DNA of 5,339 nucleotides from an uncultured Olsenella sp. (lineage in GTDB: Bacteria > Actinomycetota > Coriobacteriia > Coriobacteriales > Atopobiaceae). Location of the stretch: NCBI GenBank assembly GCA_959598545.1, contig CAUGFC010000115.1, positions 1 to 5,339 on the forward strand. Reading direction: 5' to 3'. The notes below the pieces were generated by a model. That model saw only the letters and a program-made list of their open reading frames with translations, did no database searches and had not been told where the DNA came from. Each line of letters starts with the position of its first letter. Positions within the stretch are counted from its first letter, which is position 1. Shown piece by piece: positions 1-5,339 of the stretch. Both the position numbers and the translations under genes were made by a program.

Positions 1-22
1 CCAAATGTCAACAGGCGCTCCT

Positions 23-51
23 TTGCGGTTGCCGCCGTACGGCCCCATACT
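23..51 (+). promoter_or_regulatory. possible promoter of the Xre regulator gene
   Basis: A weak sigma-A-like pair: TTGCGG at 23-28 and CATACT at 46-51, 17 bases apart. The -10 matches the TATAAT consensus at four of six positions and the -35 at three of six. Transcription would start near 58, giving a leader of about 30 bases before the ATG at 88. The left edge of the window is close, so a better promoter further upstream cannot be excluded. Confidence 0.3.
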
Positions 52-77
52 GGACCTGGACGATTCCCGGGACGCGT

Positions 78-82
78 GGAGG
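78..82 (+). promoter_or_regulatory. Shine-Dalgarno fixing the Xre regulator start
   Basis: GGAGG lies 5 bases before the ATG at 88. A GTG at 76 is also in frame and would add four residues, but it overlaps this site and has no ribosome binding site of its own. The ATG at 88 is therefore preferred. Confidence 0.75.
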
Positions 83-87
83 TCGGC

Positions 88-1224
88 ATGGAATCGCACG
101 TCAACGTTGGAAGGACCATCGCGCGGGAGCGCAGGCGCGCGGGCGTCACGCAGGAGGCGCTGGCGATGCACCTCGGCGTCACCAAGGCTGCCGTTTCGAA
201 GTGGGAGCTCGGGCTCAGCCTGCCGGACGTGAGCCTGCTGCCGTGCATCGCCTCGTACTTCTCGCTTAGCCTGGACGAGCTCTTCGACTGGCGGGCGCGG
301 CTCAGCGAGGAGGAAGTCGCGGAGATCTTCGCCCGGGTGTGCGCCGAGGGGCGCGAGGATGTCGCGACGGCCCGCGAGCACCTGCGGAGCGCCGTGTCAG
401 AGCACTTCTCGGACTGGAACCTCCTTCTCGTGATGTCGTCCCTGCTCACCACATGGTCGGCGATGGCCGAGGACGACAATGAGGCGGCGGACCTGCGTGA
501 CGAGGCGGCCGAGCTGCTCGATCGCGTGCTCGCCGGGGCTGACGACCCCGGCACGCTCGCTCTGACGCGGCAGGCCAAGGCCACGGCGCTCTTCTCGGTC
601 GGCGACGCCGAGGGCGCGGCGGCGCTCCTCGAGCCGCTCGTGCGCCCGCGCTCGGACGACACTGCGACGGTGATGCTGCTTGCGAGCTGCTACCGTCGGC
701 TCGGACGGGAGGACGAGGCGACCGAGCTGCTCCAGGTGCGCCGGCTCGCGGCGGCGATGCTCGTGCTGAGCTCGCTTCTCCAGGAGATTGGCACGAGCGA
801 CGACGCCGCGTTCGTTCTCGCGGCGTCAGATGCCGCCCGCGCTGTTGGCGCCGCGCTCTCGATCGAGGAGGTGAACCCGCTCCTTCCCGTGACGCTCGAA
901 GCTGAGGCGGCGGGCGCCCTGCTCAGGGCAGGCGAGAAGGACGAGGCACTCGCGGCCTTGGCGCGCGCCGTCGACGCCGCCGAGCTCCTGTCGTCGGACG
1001 AGGTCGCCCCGGTGCCGTCCCCGCTTCTGTCGCGCGCCGTCTCGAGGCTCGACCCCGAGCAGCACGGCTCGGCGTGGGCAGAGCACAAGCTCGCCCAGCT
1101 CGACGAGGCTCGCGCGGCAGCTCGTGCCGCCCTCGTCGAACAGCTCTCCGACCCGTCGTGGGAGGGGCTCTCCGGCGACGCGCGCCTCGCCTCGCTTCGC
1201 TTGCGCACGGCCGCTTGGCAGTGA
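88..1224 (+). CDS. Xre-family HTH transcriptional regulator with TPR-like helical C-terminal region
   Basis: A 378-residue cytoplasmic DNA-binding protein. Residues about 6-60 form a standard Xre/Cro-CI helix-turn-helix: IARERRRAGVTQEALA (11-26), then LGVTKAAVSKWELG (29-42) holding the recognition helix, then the usual LPDVSLLPCIASYFSLSLDELF tail split over 45-66. The remaining 300 residues are Ala/Leu/Glu-rich and almost entirely helical. Stretches such as 194-215 (ending RRLGREDEATELL) and 272-299 have TPR-like spacing, but no repeat is textbook-perfect. An HTH joined to a helical-repeat sensor is the plan of many signal-responsive Xre regulators, including peptide-sensing RRNPP proteins; membership of that group is only a possibility. 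The gene lies directly upstream of and parallel to an ABC ATPase/permease pair, so control of that pair, and of itself, is the obvious inference. The DNA-binding role is secure; ligand and targets are unknown. Confidence 0.9.
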   Translation: MESHVNVGRTIARERRRAGVTQEALAMHLGVTKAAVSKWELGLSLPDVSLLPCIASYFSLSLDELFDWRARLSEEEVAEIFARVCAEGREDVATAREHLRSAVSEHFSDWNLLLVMSSLLTTWSAMAEDDNEAADLRDEAAELLDRVLAGADDPGTLALTRQAKATALFSVGDAEGAAALLEPLVRPRSDDTATVMLLASCYRRLGREDEATELLQVRRLAAAMLVLSSLLQEIGTSDDAAFVLAASDAARAVGAALSIEEVNPLLPVTLEAEAAGALLRAGEKDEALAALARAVDAAELLSSDEVAPVPSPLLSRAVSRLDPEQHGSAWAEHKLAQLDEARAAARAALVEQLSDPSWEGLSGDARLASLRLRTAAWQ

Positions 1225-1242
1225 GCGGGGGTAGGCTATACT
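1215..1242 (+). promoter_or_regulatory. promoter of the ABC transporter operon
   Basis: TTGGCA at 1215-1220 (five of six to TTGACA) and TATACT at 1237-1242 (five of six to TATAAT) are separated by 16 bases. The predicted start is near 1249, about 20 bases before the ATG at 1269. The -35 overlaps the last codons of the regulator gene. The ABC pair can thus be expressed apart from the regulator, although read-through from upstream is also possible because no terminator lies between them. Confidence 0.6.
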
Positions 1243-1249
1243 TGCGCAA
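1242..1249 (+). promoter_or_regulatory. TTGCGCAA palindrome at the ABC promoter, possible operator
   Basis: A perfect 8-bp palindrome TTGCGCAA overlaps the last base of the -10 and covers the predicted transcription start. A seven-base partial copy, TTGCGCA, lies 41 bp upstream at 1201-1207. The position suits a repressor site and the adjacent Xre protein is a natural candidate. An 8-bp palindrome in GC-rich DNA can easily arise by chance, and I see no copy at the regulator's own promoter. Confidence 0.22.
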
Positions 1250-1268
1250 TCTTCGAGAGGGGGGACGC

Positions 1269-1916
1269 ATGGGGGCTGCTCTTGAGGCGCGGGGCCTCTG
1301 CTTCGGGTACGGCGACGTCCCGGTCTGGGAGGACGTGAGCTTCTCGATCGGAGCGGGTCATGTTGCTTTTCTCACCGGGCCCAACGGGGCGGGCAAGTCC
1401 ACGCTCTTCCGCTGCCTTGCGGGGTGGCTGGAGCCCGACGAGGGCGAGGTCCTTCTCGACGGGGCTCCCTTCACCGGACGCACGAGGCTCGCTCCCGGCA
1501 CGCTCGCGTTCGTGCCGGACGTGCCGAGCTTCTACGACGACCTCACCGCGATGGAGCATGTGGAGTTCGTGCTCGCCGTCAATAGGGCGGACTCCGCGCG
1601 TCCCCTCGCGGAGCGCCTGCTCGATCGCTTTGGCCTCGTCGGGCACGAGCGGCTGCTGCCCTCGGCGTATTCGCGCGGGATGCGGGAGAAGCTCGCTTTG
1701 GTGCTCGCGCTCGCGCTGCGGCCGCGCGTGCTGCTGCTCGACGAGCCGCACGGCCCGCTCGACCGCGAGGCGTCGCTCGTGCTGTCCGAGGAGCTCGCCG
1801 CTGCGGCGGGCGAGGGCTCGGTCGTGCTCTTGAGCTGCCACCATGACGTGCCCGGGCTCACGCCCGACCTCTCCCTCGAGCTCGCGGGCGGGGCTCTCCG
1901 TGTCACCGAGGCCTGA
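1269..1916 (+). CDS. ABC transporter ATP-binding protein
   Basis: A 215-residue single nucleotide-binding domain that hydrolyses ATP to drive the membrane protein encoded next to it. Visible motifs: A-loop Tyr14, Walker A GPNGAGKST (37-45), signature YSRGM (134-138) in place of LSGGQ, Walker B LLLLDEP ending at 160 with Asp158 and Glu159, D-loop around GPLD (162-165), and the H-loop His at 191/192. The Q-loop position carries Asp84 (FVPDVPSFYDDLT), not Gln; this and the degenerate signature are common in the CcmA/EcsA/YtrB-like branch of exporter ATPases. Length is near that of minimal ABC-2 ATPases. The start at 1269 follows a purine-rich GAGAGGGGGGA (1255-1265); a longer in-frame reading from 1074 would overlap the regulator gene and has no support. 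It is translationally coupled to the permease, with a 1-base gap. The substrate is unknown. Confidence 0.93.
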   Translation: MGAALEARGLCFGYGDVPVWEDVSFSIGAGHVAFLTGPNGAGKSTLFRCLAGWLEPDEGEVLLDGAPFTGRTRLAPGTLAFVPDVPSFYDDLTAMEHVEFVLAVNRADSARPLAERLLDRFGLVGHERLLPSAYSRGMREKLALVLALALRPRVLLLDEPHGPLDREASLVLSEELAAAAGEGSVVLLSCHHDVPGLTPDLSLELAGGALRVTEA

Positions 1917-1917
1917 C

Positions 1918-3387
1918 ATGCGCGGCAACGTGGGGCTTCTCGCCCGCCTGGAACTGCGCCACGCCCGAAGCGACCTGCGCTTCCTGCTGTTTGCGGCCGG
2001 GGCGGACATCGACGAGGACCGGGGCTTCCTCGAGCGGGCGTATCAGCTCTATCTCGCGGTGCTCTTCGCCTTCGCCCTCGTGCTCTCCTGGGCGCAGGTG
2101 GTCGATATTGTCGCGGGCGCACGCGAAGCGCTTGGCGCCCTTGCGGGCAGCGTCGCCGTTGCCCTTCTGGCGTTCCTGCCGGCGATTCTGCTCGTGTGCT
2201 GGGCGATCTCCGGCCTTCAGGAGACACCGCTGCGCCTGACCCTTCCTGACATCTCCTGGCTCGCGCGCGTGGTTCGACCGGAGGAGATCCTTGCCGTGCG
2301 CCTCGTCCGAGTCGTCGCGCTCTGGCTGTTTGCCGGCGCGCTCGGGGGCCATGCGCTCGGCGTGCTCGCCGGTGCGTACGAGCCCCTCGCGTGGGCGGCG
2401 ATCCTTGCCGTCCTCGCGCTCACGGCCCGCCTTGCCTCCCTCGTCTGCGCGCTGGCGAGGAGCTCCGCACGACGCAAGCTCCGATTGCCCCTCACGGTTG
2501 CCTCCGGCCTCGTCGCGGTCCTTCTCGCCGTCCTGCTCGCGCTCGCCATCCCGACGCTCGTCTTTCTGATGGGAGCGCTCCTTGTGCCCCTGGTGCTCGT
2601 CGTCGACGTGGTGCTCGTCGCGATTGCCCTTGCGCTCGCCGCATGTGCGGACATGGCCTTCGTCGTCGATGACAATGAGCTCTATGCCGCGCGCAAGTCG
2701 CTGAGCTTCCTGGCGTTCGTCAACGCGGGCGCCTACAAGGAGGCGTGTCGGCGCCGCCGCTTCGGGCGTCGCCGGAAGGCAAGGAGGACCTGGCGCTTCG
2801 CGCGCGGGGGCGCGGCGCACGTCTCGCACGCTCTCCTGAGCCTCGTGCGTCGTCCCTCCCTGCTGCTCGGTGCCGTCACGTGGGGCGGCGCGCTCGTCCC
2901 GATCGGCATCCTGCTCATCGCCGAGGGGGCCAACGTGGGGGTGCTCCTCGTCTGGTTCCTCTCGGTGGCGCTCTCCCTGCGCGAGCCCCTGCCGCTTACG
3001 CACGTGTTTCGAGAGGACTGCGCCAACCGGCTCGTTCGTCCCCTTCTGCCGGCGGGGGCTCTGAGCCTGCTCCTGCTCGACTCGCTTCCGATGCTCGTGG
3101 TGTCACTGGCGTCGTCTGCGCTCGCACTTGCCGCGTCGGTCGGTGCGCTTGGGGCGAATCCGGTCCCCTCGGTGCTCCTTGCGTGGGCGATGCTGCTTAT
3201 GCTCGTACTTGCAGCCGCCTTCGACGATCCCCAGCGCGTGCGCTCCGTCGGGGCCTTCCGGCTCACGGCATTCTCGTGTGGCGTGCTCTGCGTCTTTGTC
3301 GTTGGACTCGTCGGGCTACTCGGCGTGATGCCCGCACTCGCCTGTTCCGCTGCGGTCGATTTGATTCTCATCCGTTCCCTGAGATAG
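1918..3387 (+). CDS. polytopic ABC transporter permease, substrate unknown
   Basis: A 489-residue integral membrane protein and the presumed membrane partner of the preceding ATPase, whose stop codon ends 1 base before this ATG. GAGG at 1908-1911 lies 6 bases before the start. Hydrophobic stretches near residues 41-62, 76-99, 128-152, 156-180, 192-215, 217-244, 315-354, 376-412, 417-434 and 448-486 suggest 10-13 transmembrane helices. A very basic loop (278-293, with RRRRFGRRRKARR) lies between the two halves and should be cytoplasmic by the positive-inside rule. The short amphipathic N-terminus LLARLELRHARSDLRFLLF (7-25) precedes the first helix, as in many ABC-2-type exporters. I recognise no conserved family motif, so the permease role rests on topology and pairing. 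An in-frame ATG at 1843 would overlap the ATPase gene by 74 bases and is rejected. There is no signal peptide and no sign of truncation. Confidence 0.82.
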   Translation: MRGNVGLLARLELRHARSDLRFLLFAAGADIDEDRGFLERAYQLYLAVLFAFALVLSWAQVVDIVAGAREALGALAGSVAVALLAFLPAILLVCWAISGLQETPLRLTLPDISWLARVVRPEEILAVRLVRVVALWLFAGALGGHALGVLAGAYEPLAWAAILAVLALTARLASLVCALARSSARRKLRLPLTVASGLVAVLLAVLLALAIPTLVFLMGALLVPLVLVVDVVLVAIALALAACADMAFVVDDNELYAARKSLSFLAFVNAGAYKEACRRRRFGRRRKARRTWRFARGGAAHVSHALLSLVRRPSLLLGAVTWGGALVPIGILLIAEGANVGVLLVWFLSVALSLREPLPLTHVFREDCANRLVRPLLPAGALSLLLLDSLPMLVVSLASSALALAASVGALGANPVPSVLLAWAMLLMLVLAAAFDDPQRVRSVGAFRLTAFSCGVLCVFVVGLVGLLGVMPALACSAAVDLILIRSLR

Positions 3388-3429
3388 CGCCCGCGAGGCT
3401 TGGGTTTAGCGAGGGGGGCGCGGCACCGC

Positions 3430-4155
3430 CTACTCCCAGCCCAGGAGGTCGCGAATCACGCGGCTGGCGAGCATCTGGCCCATGATCGGCGGCAGGTAGC
3501 TCATCGTGCCCAGAAGCGGCCCCTCGCGCATCCACCGCTCGTCGGAGATGGCCTCCATGCGCACGGGCTCCTCGTCGGAGAAGAGCACCCGCAGGCCGCG
3601 GATGCCGCGGCGGCGGCACTCCTTTCGCATGACGCGCGCGAGCGGGCAGTTGACGGTGTCCTCGATGCGCGCGAAGCGCAGCCGGCACGGGTCGAGCTTG
3701 TTGGCGCCGCCCATCGCGGAGAGCTCGGGCACGCCGCGCTCCTGGCACCAGGCGGCGAGCCGCAGCTTCTGGGCGACGGTGTCGATGGCGTCCACCACGT
3801 AGTCGAGGTGACCGAGCGCGTCCATCTGCTCGGGCAGGGCGTCCTTGTCGAGGAACGCGGTCACGGCGGTGACGTCGGCTCCCGGGTTGATGTCGAGCGT
3901 CATCGCGCGCATGACCTCGGCCTTGGGCCGGCCGAGCGTGCTCGTGAACGCGAGGGCCTGGCGGTTGATGTTGCTCGGCGCTACGACGTCGCGGTCGAGA
4001 AGTACGAGGCGCCCGACGCCGCCGCGGGCGAGCGCCTCCGCACAGGAGGACCCCACGCCGCCGAGGCCGATCACGGCCACGCGGGCCTCCGAGAGCCGCT
4101 CCAGCCCCTCGTCGCCGACGACGAGCCGCAGCCTGTCCGTTGCCGTCTCTGCCAC
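3430..4155 (-). CDS. tcdA: tRNA threonylcarbamoyladenosine dehydratase TcdA (ThiF/E1-like)
   Basis: A 241-residue cytoplasmic E1-like enzyme. TcdA (CsdL/YgdL) uses ATP to dehydrate t6A at position 37 of tRNAs that read ANN codons, giving cyclic ct6A and improving decoding. The nucleotide-binding loop GLGGVGSS (30-37) opens a Rossmann fold, followed by LLDRD (52-56), SNINRQ (61-66), the conserved Lys78 in GRPKAEVM, VVDAIDTVAQK (120-130), the AMGGANKLDP stretch (147-156), and the C-terminal PPIMGQMLASRVIRDLLG typical of the family. There is no CxxC zinc pair, which argues against MoeB/ThiF and for TcdA. It is slightly shorter than the E. coli protein (268). The start is a GTG at 4155 with GGAGG (4160-4164) 4 bases upstream; no ATG is available near the N-terminus. 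It converges on the permease gene with a 42-base gap and diverges from iorA. A repeat cluster begins 6 bases beyond its Shine-Dalgarno, leaving no clear promoter. Confidence 0.93.
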   Translation of the reverse strand: MAETATDRLRLVVGDEGLERLSEARVAVIGLGGVGSSCAEALARGGVGRLVLLDRDVVAPSNINRQALAFTSTLGRPKAEVMRAMTLDINPGADVTAVTAFLDKDALPEQMDALGHLDYVVDAIDTVAQKLRLAAWCQERGVPELSAMGGANKLDPCRLRFARIEDTVNCPLARVMRKECRRRGIRGLRVLFSDEEPVRMEAISDERWMREGPLLGTMSYLPPIMGQMLASRVIRDLLGWE

Positions 4156-4170
4156 TCTGCCTCCGAAAAA

Positions 4171-4211
4171 GGGGACGTGTTTTTTCTTCCAGAGATTTTG
4201 GGACAGGTTTC
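4171..4211 (+). repeat. repeat unit copy 1
   Basis: It begins GGGGACGTGTTTTTTC and ends GGGACAGGTTTC. It matches the reverse complement of copy 3 (4361-4401) at 34 of 41 positions by eye, including an unbroken first 17 bases. Its inner hairpin is degenerate: the expected GAGAAAA arm reads AGAGATTTT. That segment instead pairs perfectly with 4233-4245. Confidence 0.8.
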
Positions 4212-4245
4212 ATTCTGCCGCAACGGGGCCGCCCCAAAATCTCTG
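4190..4245. repeat. 13-bp perfect inverted repeat (long stem-loop)
   Basis: CAGAGATTTTGGG at 4190-4202 is the exact reverse complement of 4233-4245, with a 30-base loop that is GC-rich on its right side. On the minus strand it would lie in the leader of tcdA, 26 bases before the Shine-Dalgarno. There is no T-tract directly after the stem on either strand, so it is not a standard intrinsic terminator. Confidence 0.7.
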
Positions 4246-4264
4246 CGCAAATTGGGCGTTAATT

Positions 4265-4304
4265 GGGGACGTGTTTAATTTTGCAGGGAAAGCGGGACGG
4301 GTTC
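4265..4304 (+). repeat. repeat unit copy 2
   Basis: It begins GGGGACGTGTTTAATTTT and ends CGGGACGGGTTC. It is the most diverged in the middle, where the hairpin arms are poor. With the preceding AATT, its first 16 bases (4261-4276) are an exact inverted match to 4390-4405 next to copy 3. After both direct copies comes a shared AACGGGGC block (4222-4229 and 4306-4313), so the homology reaches beyond the core unit. Confidence 0.75.
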
Positions 4305-4360
4305 AAACGGGGCGGCCCAGGTGCGGCGGGCTCGGTGCCTTTGCATGCGGCGCGCGCCCA

Positions 4361-4401
4361 GAAGCCTGTCCCGTTTTCTCTGAGAGAAAAAACACGTCCC
4401 C
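4361..4401 (-). repeat. repeat unit copy 3 (inverted), with perfect hairpin
   Basis: On the minus strand it reads GGGGACGTGTTTTTTC, then a short hairpin, then GGGACAGGCTTC. The hairpin is perfect: TTTTCTC (4374-4380), TGA loop, GAGAAAA (4384-4390). A short palindrome set between G-rich direct GGGAC blocks resembles the layout of REP sequences. This copy seems the least decayed of the three. Confidence 0.8.
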
Positions 4402-4458
4402 AATTTCACCCTACGTTACCGGTTTGCGACGCTTCCGCCAAACGTCGTGACCCTCGAC

Positions 4459-4464
4459 TACACT
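4459..4464 (+). promoter_or_regulatory. possible -10 box of iorA
   Basis: TACACT matches TATAAT at four of six positions and ends 27 bases before the ATG at 4492, almost the same distance as in the ABC operon promoter (26). No good -35 lies at 16-18 bases; TTCCGC at 4433-4438 is 20 bases away. The site lies outside the repeat cluster, so iorA transcription need not depend on it. Confidence 0.35.
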
Positions 4465-4491
4465 GCGGCCAACAAGAACGAGGGGGATTCC

Positions 4492-5339
4492 ATGCACAGA
4501 GAGTTCCTGATGGGCAACGAGGCCATGGCCGTGGGCGCGCTCGCCGCGGGCGTGAACGTCGTGGCCGGCTATCCGGGCACGCCTTCGACGGAGGTCCTGG
4601 AGGCCGTGGCAAAGCGCCGTGGCGAGGGCGTCTACGTGGAGTGGTCGGTCAACGAGAAGGCCGCGCTCGAGGTCGCTGCCGGCGCCGCGTATGCCGGCGC
4701 CCGTGCGCTCGTGACCATGAAGCAGGTGGGCCTCAACGTCGCGTCCGACCCGCTCATGAGCCTCTCCTACATCGGCGTCAAGGGCGGCATGGTCGTGCTC
4801 GTGGCCGACGACCCCGGTCCCATCTCCTCGCAGACCGAGCAGGACACGCGCACCTTCGCGGCATACGCCAAGCTCCCGATCCTCGACCCGTCGAGCCCGT
4901 CCGAGGCCTACGCGATGATGGGGGAGGCCTTCGACCTCTCCGAGGAGCTGGGCTGCCCCGTGATCGTGCGCCCCACCACGCGCGTGGACCACGGCTACGA
5001 GGACGTCGAGGTGGCCGACGCGTGCGAGTGGCGCGTCAACGACCCCGAGGGCTTCGTCCGCGACCCCTCCCGCTGGGTCATCTTCCCGGCCCTCTCCGTG
5101 CGCGCCCACGCCGCCATCGAGAAGCGCGACGTTCTTCTCGCCGAGCGCCTCTCCGGCTACGCGAGAAACACCGTGACACAGACGGCCGGCCCGGAGGCCC
5201 GCTCGCGCCTCGGCATCGCCACGCACGGCATCAGCGCCACCTACGTCGCGGAGAACCTCAGCGAGAAGGACGACGTCCGCGTCCAGCGCGTGGCGACCCC
5301 GTACCCCTTCCCGGAGCCTCTTGCGGCCGAGTTCCTCGA
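4492..5339 (+). CDS. iorA: indolepyruvate:ferredoxin oxidoreductase alpha subunit IorA, 3'-truncated by window edge
   Basis: The first 282 residues of a protein that is usually about 600 long; the frame is open to the last base. IorA with IorB converts indolepyruvate and other aryl pyruvates plus CoA to aryl-acetyl-CoA, CO2 and reduced ferredoxin, in the cytoplasm of anaerobes that ferment aromatic amino acids. The N-terminal pyrimidine-binding domain of the 2-oxoacid oxidoreductase family is clear: FLMGNEAMAVGALAAGV (5-21), GYPGTPSTEV (26-35), EWSVNEKAALEVAAGAA (50-66) with the likely thiamine-activating Glu, and MKQVGLNVASDPLM (76-89). VADDPG (104-109) and SQTEQDTR (113-120) follow. The thiamine-diphosphate domain and the two 4Fe-4S ferredoxin motifs expected at the C-terminus lie beyond the window. 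The ATG has GAGGGGG (4480-4486) 5 bases upstream. Codon choice is strongly C-ending, in keeping with a well-expressed gene. iorB is expected downstream. Confidence 0.95.
   Translation, partial: MHREFLMGNEAMAVGALAAGVNVVAGYPGTPSTEVLEAVAKRRGEGVYVEWSVNEKAALEVAAGAAYAGARALVTMKQVGLNVASDPLMSLSYIGVKGGMVVLVADDPGPISSQTEQDTRTFAAYAKLPILDPSSPSEAYAMMGEAFDLSEELGCPVIVRPTTRVDHGYEDVEVADACEWRVNDPEGFVRDPSRWVIFPALSVRAHAAIEKRDVLLAERLSGYARNTVTQTAGPEARSRLGIATHGISATYVAENLSEKDDVRVQRVATPYPFPEPLAAEFL

Larger units (their letters stand above)
4171..4405. repeat. cluster of three GGGGACGTG palindromic repeat units (REP/BIME-like)
   Basis: This fills most of the 336-base non-coding gap between tcdA and iorA. It contains three diverged copies of a unit of about 40 bases that opens GGGGACGTGTTT and ends GGGAC(A/G)GG plus a pyrimidine-rich tail: two direct (4171-4211, 4265-4304) and one inverted (4361-4401). 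Local composition, with T and A runs among G blocks, is unlike the coding DNA on both sides. No transposase frame is present, and I found no target-site duplication. It looks like an extragenic palindromic repeat cluster or a small non-autonomous element. The rest of the gap, 4406-4491, holds only the iorA promoter region. Confidence 0.8.

Noticed and set aside
1903..3003. 366-residue open frame on the minus strand, opposite the permease gene
   Set aside because: Its translation is a highly charged Arg/Glu/Gly-rich string with no fold-like pattern, as expected from the antisense of GC-rich membrane-protein codons. The plus-strand frame has clear helices and a coupled start.
3387..3421. GCGCCC (3387-3392) and GGGCGC (3416-3421) as a shared terminator between the convergent permease and tcdA genes
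   Set aside because: The stem is only 6 bp with a 23-base loop and there is no T-tract on either strand. The gap holds a GCGAGG direct repeat (3393-3398, 3409-3414) but nothing I can call a terminator.
4374..4390. TTTTCTC-TGA-GAGAAAA hairpin as an intrinsic terminator
   Set aside because: The stem is AT-rich and weak, and what follows on the plus strand is AACACGTCCCC, not a T-run. It is better explained as the inner palindrome of repeat copy 3.
4171..4405. CRISPR array
   Set aside because: The copies are few, diverged, in mixed orientation and unevenly spaced, with no uniform spacers and no cas genes in view.
4427..4447. CGACG/CGTCG short inverted repeat upstream of the iorA -10
   Set aside because: Five-bp arms with an 11-base loop are expected by chance in GC-rich DNA. 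Nothing else supports an operator here.
3845..4450. 201-residue plus-strand frame crossing the tcdA start and the repeats
   Set aside because: It is a Ser/Arg/Thr-rich shadow of tcdA continued by chance through the repeat region, with no ribosome binding site or motif.
4411..5226. 271-residue open frame on the minus strand, opposite iorA
   Set aside because: It is rich in His, Gly, Arg and Val with no recognisable motif. The plus-strand frame matches IorA motif by motif, so this is an antisense shadow.

Overview
This is a GC-rich window with dense, strongly G/C-ending coding and a gene set of an anaerobic fermenter: ferredoxin-linked indolepyruvate oxidoreductase and TcdA, beside an Xre-regulated ABC module. 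Together with sigma-A-like -10 boxes (TATACT, TACACT) and strong GGAGG or GGGGG Shine-Dalgarno sites, this suggests a high-GC Gram-positive anaerobe. A coriobacterium of the Olsenella/Atopobiaceae kind is my best guess. That is inference from gene content and style, not from a marker gene.

Layout. Positions 88-1224 (+) encode a 378-residue Xre-family regulator: an N-terminal helix-turn-helix followed by about 300 residues of helical, TPR-like sequence. After 44 bases come an ABC ATPase (1269-1916, +) and, 1 base later, a 489-residue polytopic membrane protein (1918-3387, +). These look like one exporter-type ABC system. A good promoter (TTGGCA, 16 bases, TATACT) sits over the end of the regulator gene, so the ABC pair can be transcribed separately from the regulator. 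The substrate cannot be told from the sequence.

Convergent to this block and 42 bases away is tcdA (3430-4155, -), which makes the cyclic t6A modification of tRNA. Divergent from tcdA, iorA starts at 4492 (+) and runs off the right edge. It is the alpha subunit of indolepyruvate:ferredoxin oxidoreductase, and 282 residues are present.

The 336-base gap between tcdA and iorA is the most unusual part. It holds three diverged copies of a unit of about 40 bases that begins GGGGACGTGTTT, two direct and one inverted, with several perfect inverted repeats (16, 13 and 7 bp arms). It resembles a REP/BIME or small non-autonomous palindromic element cluster. It begins 6 bases upstream of the tcdA Shine-Dalgarno. 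I see no wholly new system. The best leads are this repeat cluster and the regulator-ABC module of unknown substrate.
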